Shown here: positions 55,900 through 64,000 of the stretch, one piece after another
Position numbering within the stretch: the stretch's first letter is position 1
How the letters are laid out: every line of letters begins with the position of its first letter
Assembly (NCBI GenBank): GCA_012656075.1
Contig: JAAKBF010000171.1
Span: 992,001 to 1,056,000 of the forward strand
Direction: 5' to 3'
Source: Phytophthora hibernalis
Lineage: Eukaryota > Oomycota > Peronosporomycetes > Peronosporales > Peronosporaceae
DNA length: 64,000 nucleotides
Program-made: the position numbers and the translations under genes
Notes under the pieces: model-generated
What the model was told of the DNA's origin: nothing
Seen by the model: the letters and a program-made list of their open reading frames with translations, nothing else
Database searches by the model: none

Positions 55900-56525
55900 G
55901 CTGGAGGGAATTCAGTGGGACCTGCAGACGAATGCACCCAACCCGCACCAGAGACCAGGGAGGTCTGGCCTTTCTGCATGTTGCAGACTTCAACCTGCAT
56001 GACACAAGAGCGTTCAGGCGGACATGTGCCCCTCCACGTTGAGCTCTGAATTGACAGCAGCACGGCTCGAGCTCGCAGTTGAAAGCGGGCCTGGAGATGG
56101 GACGTGCGTCGTCGCGTGGATAGCCACCATCTTGATGAGGATTTCCTGCAGAGCATGTTGGCATCAGCATTGCAACTTCACCACTTCATGTAGAACAACT
56201 TACCGGTAGTTAAATTGCTGCAGTTATTGTCGTTGGCAGCAAGTGATAATACTAGACTATATGCGGCTGCGTGCCTGACCAATTCCTGGATACCACGACC
56301 TGCTTTGGAGACATATCCACCGTTCGGATTCCACTCCAGACGTGCTCACCAAGAAGGCATACATCAACAACCCCTCTTATGTTATTATACACTTCAGCAG
56401 CTCTTTCTTCGCGTTCGCTGAGCTTTTCCACCTGCTACTCGGCTACATGACGTCGTCGAGAAGCTTCAGTCTTCTGCACTTCGAACTCCGGCAGGTGGTT
56501 GCTGTTGCCCCTCCATTCACATGAG
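55900..56525. other. No supported gene
   Basis: Short overlapping frames on both strands. 56342-56524 plus encodes SYVIIHFSSSFFAFAELFHL-type hydrophobic residues, which could be a relic exon, but nothing around it supports a gene. Confidence 0.4.
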
Positions 56526-56529
56526 CCTT

Positions 56530-56796
56530 TCATTCGTTCTTCCGCGCTGACTGTGTCTGGCGCTGCTTGAGCTGGTGCAGCCTTCGCCCGCGAGGAAGCA
56601 GCCACTCGACCAGCGCAAGATACGCCACCGCCAACAGCAATACGACGCCCGCAAGAACCGGGAGCCCGCCCAAATGCGCCACCGTCTCTGTGAAAGTCAC
56701 ATCTGTGTCCTCATCAACGTCGTGGGCTGTTTGCTGTGCCGCTGCCGTAGCTGTAACCAGCAGCGTAGGGAACGCGACCGTCGGGATCCCCATCAT
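56530..56796 (-). CDS. Small single-pass membrane protein
   Basis: An 88-codon frame from ATG 56796 (a second ATG follows immediately). It starts MMGIPTVAFPTLLVTATAAA, a plausible signal peptide, then an acidic Thr-rich lumenal part (DVDEDTDVTFTETV), a membrane helix VLAGVVLLLAVAYLALVEWL and a basic tail RGRRLHQLKQRQTQ. The topology (cleaved signal, acidic outside, one helix, basic inside) is that of TRAP/translocon-associated or similar ER type I proteins, but I do not recognise the family. Overlapping plus-strand frames are less protein-like. Confidence 0.5.
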   Translation of the reverse strand: MMGIPTVAFPTLLVTATAAAQQTAHDVDEDTDVTFTETVAHLGGLPVLAGVVLLLAVAYLALVEWLLPRGRRLHQLKQRQTQSARKNE

Positions 56797-56799
56797 GCG

Positions 56800-57870
56800 A
56801 TGTTAAATCCGATAGCAGATTTGAGAGGGGGCATTTTGCGGCTGTGATTCCCCTGGCCCTCACCCTTCCCTACCTTTTCTCCTCCAATCAATTCTCTCCA
56901 TCTGTGCCGAAATGATGAAGCCTCATTCACGTGATATTTGCTAGAGGAAACGCGCCATCATTTCCTCACGGCGATAAGGGGCTTCTCCCTTCCCTTCCCC
57001 TCGCACAATTTGAACACGGGCGGCGGAGCTCAAGCGCGCGCCAACTCAACTAGAGCTCAAGTAGCAGAAGACGCAGCCAAGTGGCACAGCAACTGCAAAC
57101 AAGGTTTGCACACTGCCGCAGACAGCCAACGCCAACTTTTCCGGTACGATTGCGCGGCTTAAGCAGTGCACCAGGACCAAAAGGCTGCGGGCTCGACACG
57201 TGTGTTCGCAACGCCTACCAGCTGGGCGAGCTTTTTCAGGGATTTCCAACCTGACATTCACTCTGTCTCCCCCTTTCGCAGAGCGCGCCAATCCGCATTT
57301 GAATTTCCACTCGAGAAGCGAGAGGGCAGCGACGAAAAGGTATGTTTTAAAGCTGCCGCAATCGCGCAAAAGGCAACTTGCAACCAGTTGCATGTCAAAG
57401 GTAATGTGTCTCACCAAGTGACGTGTGTATTTGCGCGTAGCTACACAGAGGCCAAGGACGCTTACGGTTGGCTTTCCTTTAACGTCAAAGGCAACATTCA
57501 TCGCCAGGTGCAAAAGTGTTTGTGGCTCAGCACCGAGGACGACAAGTATTTTTAGCACCGGCTGGGAAACGGCGAGTGGGGAGAGAGTGAAAGAGACCAG
57601 TGTCTCAACGCTCGAGTTTTGTGCAAAGAGCTCACAAAGCAACCACCGCCAGTGACCAACGAGTAGGGGACGCCGCCGGTGTATAGGTGACGGAAGCGGC
57701 ATTCTTCGAGCAGAGCCCGAAACCCGAGCGCTGACACAGAACCGCCGCGGGAAGGGGCAAGCGAGTGACGAGCAATTTGAGGTGAGCCAAAAGAGGCTGC
57801 AGACGATGCAACTTTGCGCCAACTAACGTGTCCTCTTTGCGTGCAACTGCAACTTCAGACACGGTACCCA
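56800..57870. other. Upstream region of the telobox gene; no supported gene
   Basis: Two long frames oppose each other (57166-57555 plus; 57046-57822 minus). Neither shows a domain, and the plus frame contains a degenerate internal repeat (VKGNVSHQVTCVFA / VKGNIHRQVQKCLW). I treat the region as 5' flank and 5' UTR of the gene at 57879. Confidence 0.4.
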
Positions 57871-57878
57871 TCCAAACA

Positions 57879-59617
57879 ATGCCGCGACCGCCAGCCAAGG
57901 CGGAGACAGTAGCCGTGAGTGGCCAGCAAGCAACTGCACAAGTGCCGGCGTCGCGCCTGCAACAGCAGAAAGAGGAGGCGGAAATGCAGCAACTGCAACT
58001 GCAACAGCTTCAGCAAATGCAGCAGCTCCAGCAGCAACAGCACATGCAACAACTACAACAGCAGCAAGCGCAACTTCAGCAACAGTCGCTGCAATACCCG
58101 CAGGGGATGGGCTCGGCCTCGGTTGCCGTGCAAGCTGCAACAAACGCTGCAAATGCAGCTGCCACAGCTGGAGGGGCCACTGCAGGAGGAGGGTACGCGT
58201 TCCCGCGCAATTCACCTGAATTTGCTTGTGAAAACGTGGGCGAGCGCGTGAAAGGAAAGCGGAGAAAGTATTGTCCGCACGAAGTGACGGCGCTCGTATT
58301 GGGTGTGCAACGCTATGCAGACGACAGTTGCCCCTGGAGCTCCATTTTGCGCGACCCGCATCTGGGACATTTGTTCCACGGACGCAGCGGAGTGGACCTC
58401 AAGGACAAGTGGCGGACGCTCATCAAGACCCGCCCCGAGTTGGCCGCGTACACGGAAAACCGCAAAACCACCGCAAATATCGCCCCTTTTCCGCCACCGA
58501 AGAGCGCGCCTTGCTAGAGGGCGTCAAGAAGTACAACGGACAGAGGAACGTGTGGTCGCTCATCCTGATAGACAAGGACCTCGGGCCGCAGTTCAACGAC
58601 AGGTCCAATGTGCAACTTAAGGACAAGTTTCGCACGATGCGGCGGGCAGGCACGACGTCGTCGTTATTAATCAGTGGGGGTGGAACTGCAAGTCGGACGT
58701 CGGCCGCTTCGACTCCCACATCGAACAGTCCGACGTCCACCGGAACGTCGACCGCAACAACTGTTTCGACGTCGAGGACACTTTCAACTTCAGCAGCCTT
58801 GACTGCTGCAGTATCAGCTGCGGTTAATGGGGCGAGCAGGGGGTCAGCAACGGTGACGTCAGCGAGTCAACAGGCCGCGGCTTTATTAGTGCAAAACAGC
58901 AATGCCACCTCGGCCATGTTTGCAGACCCGAATTTGTACTTGGCTGGAGCGTACTCGGTCCCGCCGCAGATGTCCCAGGGCATGAGCATGCAGCACATGA
59001 CGTCGACCCAGTCGCGGCAACAGTCGGCGCAAGCTCAAGCTCAGGCCCACGCGCAGGCGCATGCACAAGCTCATGCCCACGCGCAGGCTCAAGCTCAAGC
59101 GATCGCGAATGCACAGGCTCGCGCGGCGCAAGTACAGCTTGAAGCGCAAATGCAGATGCGAGGACAGCAACCCGTTTCCATCAAGCAGCAGTATCAGGTG
59201 AACTCGGCGTTCAGCACAGGCATCCCAGGCTACCAGCTCGTTGGCAATCAGATCGTCCCGCAGCAGGCATTATACTACCCGACACAATCGCAGCAGCAGG
59301 CGCACCTCCACCAGCAACAGCAGCAGCAACTCCAGCAACAGCTTCAGCAGCGGCAACTCCAGCATCAGCAGCAACAGCAGCAGCAGCTAGCTGCGGCGAT
59401 CGCAGCAGCCACAAACCCCCAATCATCGAACCAGACGAAGTCGGAGCCAACAAACACGGGCCAGTCGAGTGGAACCTCACGAGGTGCGTCAGGTAGTGAC
59501 CGCGGTCGTGGGCGTAATGGGAATGCGCTGTCTGACGATCTCGATGATACGAACAGTATAAAGGGAAGGGGCTCACATCGTCCTCAGTGGAAGATCTGCT
59601 GTTGCAGGGAGCTGTAG
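57879..59617 (+). CDS. Double-telobox Myb protein (TRF/TRB-like) with poly-Gln tracts
   Basis: ATG 57879 starts MPRPPAKAETVAVSGQQATA. A Gln-rich stretch (57970-58100) precedes a first Myb-like domain KRRKYCPHEVTALVLGVQRY (about residue 127) ending with the telobox VDLKDKWRTL (about residue 172). After a 1-nt break near 58465 a second Myb-like domain RPFSATEERALLEGVKKYNG ends with VQLKDKFRTM (about residue 245). The telobox is the third helix of telomere-repeat binding proteins (VDLKDKWRN). The C-terminal half is Ser/Thr/Ala-rich, with Ala-Gln/Ala-His dipeptide runs (59025-59110) and long Gln tracts (59300-59390). Near 59560 another frame (SSSVEDLLLQGAVATSVSST) looks more natural than the annotated end, so the C-terminus is uncertain and an intron (GGTAAGT at 59639) may follow. 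Confidence 0.75.
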
Positions 59618-59639
59618 CGACGAGTGTGTCTTCAACGGG

Positions 59640-60440
59640 TAAGTTTATCGGTTGCTTTGCTACGCTGTGAACTCAGTTCTAACTTTGGTAACTCTTGGCC
59701 GTGATCTTACCAGGTGCAGATCACAACACACGTACCATTTAATGGAGAAGCGGGCTGCGAGCATGCAGAGAATATAGTTTTTTGCCACCTTTCGTGTCAC
59801 CAAAAGGCAAGGCCAGTGCTTGCCAAACAAGCGAAAACCGTAGAGACGAAGAGAACGGATGCGAGGGGTTGTTGATAATGTCAGTCGTACCATAGCGAAG
59901 AAACCCACACTTGAAAACAAAAGAGATATCAACAACACCCGATCGCCTTTTGCCGTGTCAAGTCTGTCATAGAGTGCAATGTTGCCCGCGTGTACCTATT
60001 TTTATTTACCGCTGTTCACTTGGCAGAGGTTACGTACACAGTCTGAGAAGAGGTGCGATACTAAAATCAAGTCACATCTGGAAATCACTGAGGATGGGCT
60101 ACCCGCAAAAACGGATGTCACCCTGCTGACATTTTTGCTCAGCTTCGCTTCGCAAAGGCAGTCGCTGCGCTCCTGCAAAAATTAGATTCTAACTCCGGCC
60201 CAGTACAATGCTCGTCTCGCTGTTGAGCTCGGCGCTGGGCCCGCCTACGCAAATACTGCACGGGTTTGCTGCGTCTTCGCGCGCTCGCACACGCTCGCCT
60301 CCGTTGGCTTTTCTATTTCACATTCACCCCCTCCGTTCCAGACTGTGTACGGAACCACTCTCCTGTTCACTTGACGAGGACGAGTGACGGTCTCACTTCA
60401 AGTTGAGAGTGCTGGTCTTTGGATTAACTTACCGCTGCTT
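59640..60440. other. Intergenic, with a decayed relative of the 36.9-kb MITE
   Basis: 60185-60330 contains TCTAACTCCGG, GCGCTGGGCCCGCCTACGCA and CGGGTTTGCTGCGTCTTCGC in the same order as inside the MITE at 36950-37080. The terminal repeats are not recognisable here. The rest has no gene. Confidence 0.55.
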
Positions 60441-60445
60441 CAGCA

Positions 60446-61054
60446 TTGCAGTCATTATTGGAGTTGCTCTTTACTGCACAGCCAGCACCATATTTCCACT
60501 CCAGACATCAGCCCGAACATCTCAAACAAGCTACAGACGCATCAAATGGACAGGCTCTGAAGCAGTCGACTGCGACTGCGGCGCAGTTGAGAGGATGGGT
60601 ATATTGGCAACGCGACCATCATCAATCTCCAAACTGCTGGACCAAGGTGTTCGCTGTGCTGGACAACGCGTTCCTGTGGCTTTTCCAGCGGGAGGAGTCT
60701 GCGCCTCGTAGCGTGTTGGTGCAGATTGCAGTTGCGAGCGTGGAGGAGGATACGGATCGGCTTCTGCGTGTGAAGGACTCGAGCGTCGAAGAGCTGTGCA
60801 TCTGCTTGTATGACGACGCAGCATTCGCGCGGTGGAACGCGAGATTGTACGGCGCTGGCGAATTGACCTCCGCATTCTTTCGCGCGAGTGGACTTGGCGT
60901 GCAAGACCTCCCACTCTGGAGTAATTATCGAGGCACGTTAGAGGACTACTACCGCGTCTCAAAGCGGACAAGGTGCAGGGATGCTGTCACTAAAATCGCA
61001 AGACGCTGGAGGATGTATCACTTATTTAACCAGGGGGTCAAGAAGGCTGTCTAG
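60446..61054 (+). CDS. PH-domain-like protein (paralogue 1)
   Basis: The open frame contains QLRGWVYWQRDHHQSPNCWT, KVFAVLDNAFLWLFQREESA, SVLVQIAVASVEEDTDRLLR and ELCICLYDDAAFARWNARLY, in the order of a pleckstrin-homology fold (beta strands followed by a C-terminal helix with a Trp in FARW). A C-terminal basic segment (RDAVTKIARRWRMYHLFNQG) follows. PH domains bind phosphoinositides or proteins at membranes. No in-frame ATG precedes the domain after 60446, so the start lies further upstream or in another exon. Similar in layout and motif order to the protein at 62473. Confidence 0.6.
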   Translation: MQSLLELLFTAQPAPYFHSRHQPEHLKQATDASNGQALKQSTATAAQLRGWVYWQRDHHQSPNCWTKVFAVLDNAFLWLFQREESAPRSVLVQIAVASVEEDTDRLLRVKDSSVEELCICLYDDAAFARWNARLYGAGELTSAFFRASGLGVQDLPLWSNYRGTLEDYYRVSKRTRCRDAVTKIARRWRMYHLFNQGVKKAV

Positions 61055-61059
61055 CTGCG

Positions 61060-62435
61060 ATGGACAAATCGTTGTACATGTACGGTAGTTAGAATTGGAA
61101 CACAATACCGGTAGAGATGTTTAGTCTAAACTTTAGAGGCCATTTTCAAGGGAGACGACGTGCAGGTCAAGCTAGACCTCCGTTACATCTAGCCACGGAG
61201 TCCGTGGCTAGATGTAGAAAACAACCCTTGACCGCTGCGACAACGTACCAGGTCCAAGTCGGATCATCCGACCGGGGATGACGTTCTGGACTTATCTACT
61301 ACATGTACTACGTATAATAGTAGTATCCTGGATAGAATGGACTTATCGACATTTAACACGCGTAATATCGCAGCAGAACCGTGTTGCAGTGTCCAAGCAC
61401 CAGTGCCACACTTCGTACATGTACCGCGTGTTGCACTCACAAATGTTATTGAAGACTGCGTACGCGATACATATAGATAGACGCAGGAAGTTCATGCATG
61501 TTACGGGTCGTCGCATTCCCCAACCTCGGTATTTATGCATGTACAGTCCTGACCAAGTTGTAGCTTAAGTCCTTGTGTTCGATTTTGCCTTACGTCCGGC
61601 CACCCTGAATCCCCTGACTACAGTAGAAACGCCGACCAGATACGTTGAAGCGCGTCCATTATCCGTTTTACATTTCTTGGCCGTGAGACTTGGAAAATGA
61701 GACGACGCAGGAGGATCGAACCTGGCGTCCGGGATGGAGGAAATGTTGTCCTGCCAGCCTGCCAAAAACTATTTTCAGTGATGACATTTTGCTTGCGCTC
61801 TCGTGCAAGTCCATACAATGTGCGTGATTGTTATCCGCCCCAGCTCCAGTCGAGTCTGCCGAGCCTGGTATTCGATAATTCACCCTTGGTGGTTCGTAAG
61901 CATTCGTTGGGATACCCAGTGGGTATTACCCACAACCAACATCGAAGAAAGACCGCGCCGTGCAAGTGTCCCATGCTCGCAGTGGACTTCCACCACTTGA
62001 GATGAACGGGATCGCCATGCGATGGTAGGCTTATCGTTCAACGGGGCCGCTTAGCGCAGTCCACCAACCAGCGCGACCAAAGCGGGATAGCATCGGAGCT
62101 GCTCACGGTCGAGCCAACCTCGCGCAAATCCGCTCGAAAGCCTCGGAAGTGAATCAAGCAGCGGATCGCATTCGTGATATATTATGGCAGCTCGCACGTT
62201 GACTCAAACACCTGGACTTATGGGCGGATTGGAATTCATCCTGGCAGTGGCCCCGCATTTGGTCGCTTGGTACAGGCATAGTCTCTGCAATATATCGACC
62301 AATCTCCGTGCGCTATTCCCCGAATTTCAGCCAATCCCCGCCCGCCCAAGTGGACATGCAGTTATCAGGTGAAGATTTCGAGCTCTGTCCCACAAAGGCT
62401 CGCTCCCACTCAGCCACAGTGTGGCAGTGATCTTC
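61060..62435. other. Intergenic, holds two short symmetric sequences
   Basis: No gene seen. Contains the 16-bp-arm palindrome at 61184-61216 and, at 61912-61933, the reverse copy of the 22-bp sequence at 14407-14428. Confidence 0.5.
61184..61216. repeat. Perfect palindrome, 16-bp arms with a 1-nt centre
   Basis: TACATCTAGCCACGGA, then G, then TCCGTGGCTAGATGTA. It lies 130 bp downstream of the stop of the PH-like gene; as RNA it would be a stable hairpin, as DNA a cruciform. Confidence 0.95.
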
Positions 62436-62439
62436 CACT

Positions 62440-62454
62440 CCATTTCGCAATTGG
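62440..62454 (+). promoter_or_regulatory. Core promoter (INR plus FPR-like) of PH-like paralogue 2
   Basis: CCATTTCGCAATTGG, 19-33 nt upstream of ATG 62473. CCATTTC matches the oomycete initiator YCAYTYY exactly; AATTGGC matches the flanking promoter motif with one mismatch. Confidence 0.55.
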
Positions 62455-62472
62455 CTCGCTCGAGCGCAAGTG

Positions 62473-63204
62473 ATGGCGTTCCCCACGCTGAGTCGGCGGC
62501 ACGTGGCCAAACGACGTCAACACAAAGCCACTCCATCCGCGTCCTCTCCGCGCAAATGCAATCGCTCCGAGTCGCTGCGGTCCACGTGGATGACGAGCGC
62601 CAGCGACTCCATGGTCGACCAGGAGCTGGAGCAAGAGACGGATGAGTTGCAGGTTTTGGTGCAATTGCAGCGGCCTCTGAGCGACTGGGTCTACTGGCAA
62701 CAGGACGCCGCGTTGCTACCACACTGCTGGACGCGCGTCTTCGCCGTCTTCTGCGGCAACTCGCTGTGGCTCTACCGCTACGAGGACGCGTCCGCCAAGA
62801 GCCTGTTGCTGCACATGCGCGTCACGGCGCTGGACGCGGGTGCTGACGCGCGCCAATTGCAGTTCCGAGACGCTGCAACAGCCGCCAACGTGCAGCTCTT
62901 CATGCCAGATGCACCAGCCTTCTACCGCTGGCACAGTCACGTGTCTACGGCTGTGGCCAAATTCCCACCCGTGGAGGAGCAACAGGAGCTCGTGCCGAAG
63001 TTGGCCCACGCCATGCAGAAGAGGAACATCTGGCAGGCGATGGCGACGGTGGTGAAGGCCTCGAGTTACCAGCGACAGGAAGACACCGCACTGGCAGTGC
63101 ACGACGCGGTGCAACGCGGGTGGAGCCTGGGAGACCGCTGGAAGAGCGTCACGACGACGCTGCGCCGCAAACTGAGCAAACGACAGCCACAGCTGCAGCT
63201 GTGA
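62473..63204 (+). CDS. PH-domain-like protein (paralogue 2), intact
   Basis: Uninterrupted 243-codon frame; ATG 62473 sits just after a good initiator motif. The basic Ser/Arg-rich N-terminus (about 60 residues) precedes a PH-like domain: PLSDWVYWQQDAALLPHCWT, RVFAVFCGNSLWLYRYEDAS, KSLLLHMRVTALDAGADARQ, ANVQLFMPDAPAFYRWHSHV. The shared core with paralogue 1 is WVYWQ(R/Q)D...CWT(K/R)VFAV...LWL(F/Y)...FxRW. The C-terminal helix-rich part (QKRNIWQAMATVVKASSYQR, basic end) has no known family. PH-like domains suggest membrane or lipid association; role unknown. Confidence 0.7.
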   Translation: MAFPTLSRRHVAKRRQHKATPSASSPRKCNRSESLRSTWMTSASDSMVDQELEQETDELQVLVQLQRPLSDWVYWQQDAALLPHCWTRVFAVFCGNSLWLYRYEDASAKSLLLHMRVTALDAGADARQLQFRDAATAANVQLFMPDAPAFYRWHSHVSTAVAKFPPVEEQQELVPKLAHAMQKRNIWQAMATVVKASSYQRQEDTALAVHDAVQRGWSLGDRWKSVTTTLRRKLSKRQPQLQL

Positions 63205-63675
63205 GAACGAGGTGGGCAGTATGAACCTCCGGTGGGTGTTGCATGGAGCAAGTAGCGTATCATTAAGTTAACGGAAAATCCCATTCACACGGGGCGTCAC
63301 TTTGGTGCGCTTGAATCATGAGGCAGCCAGCCATTCGCTGTACGTTTTGTGAAATCTCACCCGACGCCGACGCCACGACGAATGCTGAAGTCGCTTTCTG
63401 GGAAGCAAAAGGAGTGACGGCGGCGATTGGAGTCTAACGGACGACCTCTGAGAGTTGTCAACGGTCTCAGTGGGGCCGTTGACTACGGTTCCAAGTGTCA
63501 TCGATTGGTGCCAGTGTCGGGCTCGATCTCCGACAGTCGGAGATGCCCGGCGGAAGCTGCCAAGTGCAAGGTTTGCAGGCCATATAGCCACCCATTGCTA
63601 CTACGATCTCTACTTGAGGCAAGAATCTGTACGAAGAACTCTGCCGCGTCAAGTGCGCTCGTAAAGTGTAAGTTG

Positions 63676-64000
63676 AAGTGCGTCCAGTGCTGTACAACCG
63701 TTTTGCAGCACACCGGCTGGAACTGGTGCGTCATTTCTCGATGGTCCAATGCTCTCGTCTCCTGTGGCTTTCGAGTCTCCCAGTGGCAGTGGCGTCTTCT
63801 CCAACTGATCGCCACTTCACGTTGGCCTCCGACGACTGGAGCTGTTCACCCGACCAAGTTTCGGTCTCAGATCCCGACGACTCCTTCTACCGATGGGTTT
63901 CGGCCTTGGAATTGAAAACTCCTCGGTTCGAGGGCCACCACGACTTTCTGTGCGATGACAACTCGAAGGACCTCGAGACGTGGGGAATTGTCTGCCGATC
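63676..64000 (+). CDS. Probable third PH-like paralogue, cut by the window end
   Basis: A frame open to the window edge encodes MVQCSRLLWLSSLPVAVASS, HFTLASDDWSCSPDQVSVSD and PDDSFYRWVSALELKTPRFE; the FYRW and preceding strand pattern parallel the C-terminal half of the PH-like cores at 60.5-61.0 and 62.5-63.2 kb. A stop at about 63670 precedes it, so the 5' part must lie in another frame or exon (63430-63670 has no clear start). Confidence 0.35.

Noticed and set aside
57046..57822. 258-codon antisense open frame
   Set aside because: Opposed by a plus-strand frame of 129 codons, no domains; sits in the upstream region of the telobox gene.
1..64000. CRISPR arrays, tRNA or rRNA genes
   Set aside because: No regularly spaced repeats and no convincing tRNA B-box with acceptor pairing were seen; the genome is eukaryotic.

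Overview
The window looks like a Peronosporales oomycete chromosome, most likely Phytophthora or a close relative. The evidence is an RxLR-dEER effector gene with a canonical short signal peptide, oomycete initiator plus flanking-promoter motifs just upstream of several start codons, short GT-AG introns, a front-end fatty-acid desaturase of the Pythium/Phytophthora Delta-6 type, and a dense mix of DIRS-like, Ty3, MULE, pogo and Tc1 elements. The species cannot be told from the sequence.

Layout. 1-24.4 kb is transposon graveyard: a decayed tyrosine-recombinase (DIRS-like) retroelement (about 0.06-4.86 kb), a 5'-truncated Ty3 element with its 3' LTR (4.89-10.2 kb) inserted next to an antisense Ty3 scrap, a MULE transposase (10.9-12.8 kb), a 36-bp minisatellite, an intron-bearing pogo-like transposase (15.3-16.9 kb), an antisense DDE-like transposase carrying an almost perfect 678-bp tandem duplication (17.6-20.8 kb), and a second antisense transposon gene (22.1-23.3 kb). 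25.0-35.0 kb is a host island: an EP400/Domino-like HSA-SNF2-SANT protein with a degenerate ATPase, a Delta-6 desaturase, splicing factor SF3A2 and an RxLR effector. 36.9-43.0 kb is a MITE and an antisense Ty3 element, which abuts what looks like the 3' end of a host membrane-protein gene. 45.1-64.0 kb is a second host island with ARP3, a complete Tc1/mariner element with a long hairpin beside it, mitochondrial L-threonine 3-dehydrogenase, a two-kinase-domain protein, two secreted proteins, a small membrane protein, a double-telobox Myb protein and two or three PH-like paralogues.

Functional links. SF3A2, ARP3, threonine dehydrogenase and the desaturase are housekeeping or metabolic genes and form no operon or pathway. 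The EP400-like protein (probable NuA4/SWR-type chromatin scaffold) and the telobox protein are nuclear. The RxLR gene would encode a secreted host-targeted protein and lies about 170 bp upstream of SF3A2 on the same strand, within a host island bordered by repeats.

Caution. Many clearly conserved single-copy genes here (desaturase, SF3A2, ARP3, EP400-like, kinase, telobox) are broken only by 1-2 nt indels, several in homopolymers, whereas threonine dehydrogenase and one PH-like gene are intact. This pattern fits residual long-read consensus errors better than gene death, so the frame breaks in host genes should not be read as pseudogenisation without raw-read support. Coordinates given for frame-broken genes span the whole locus.
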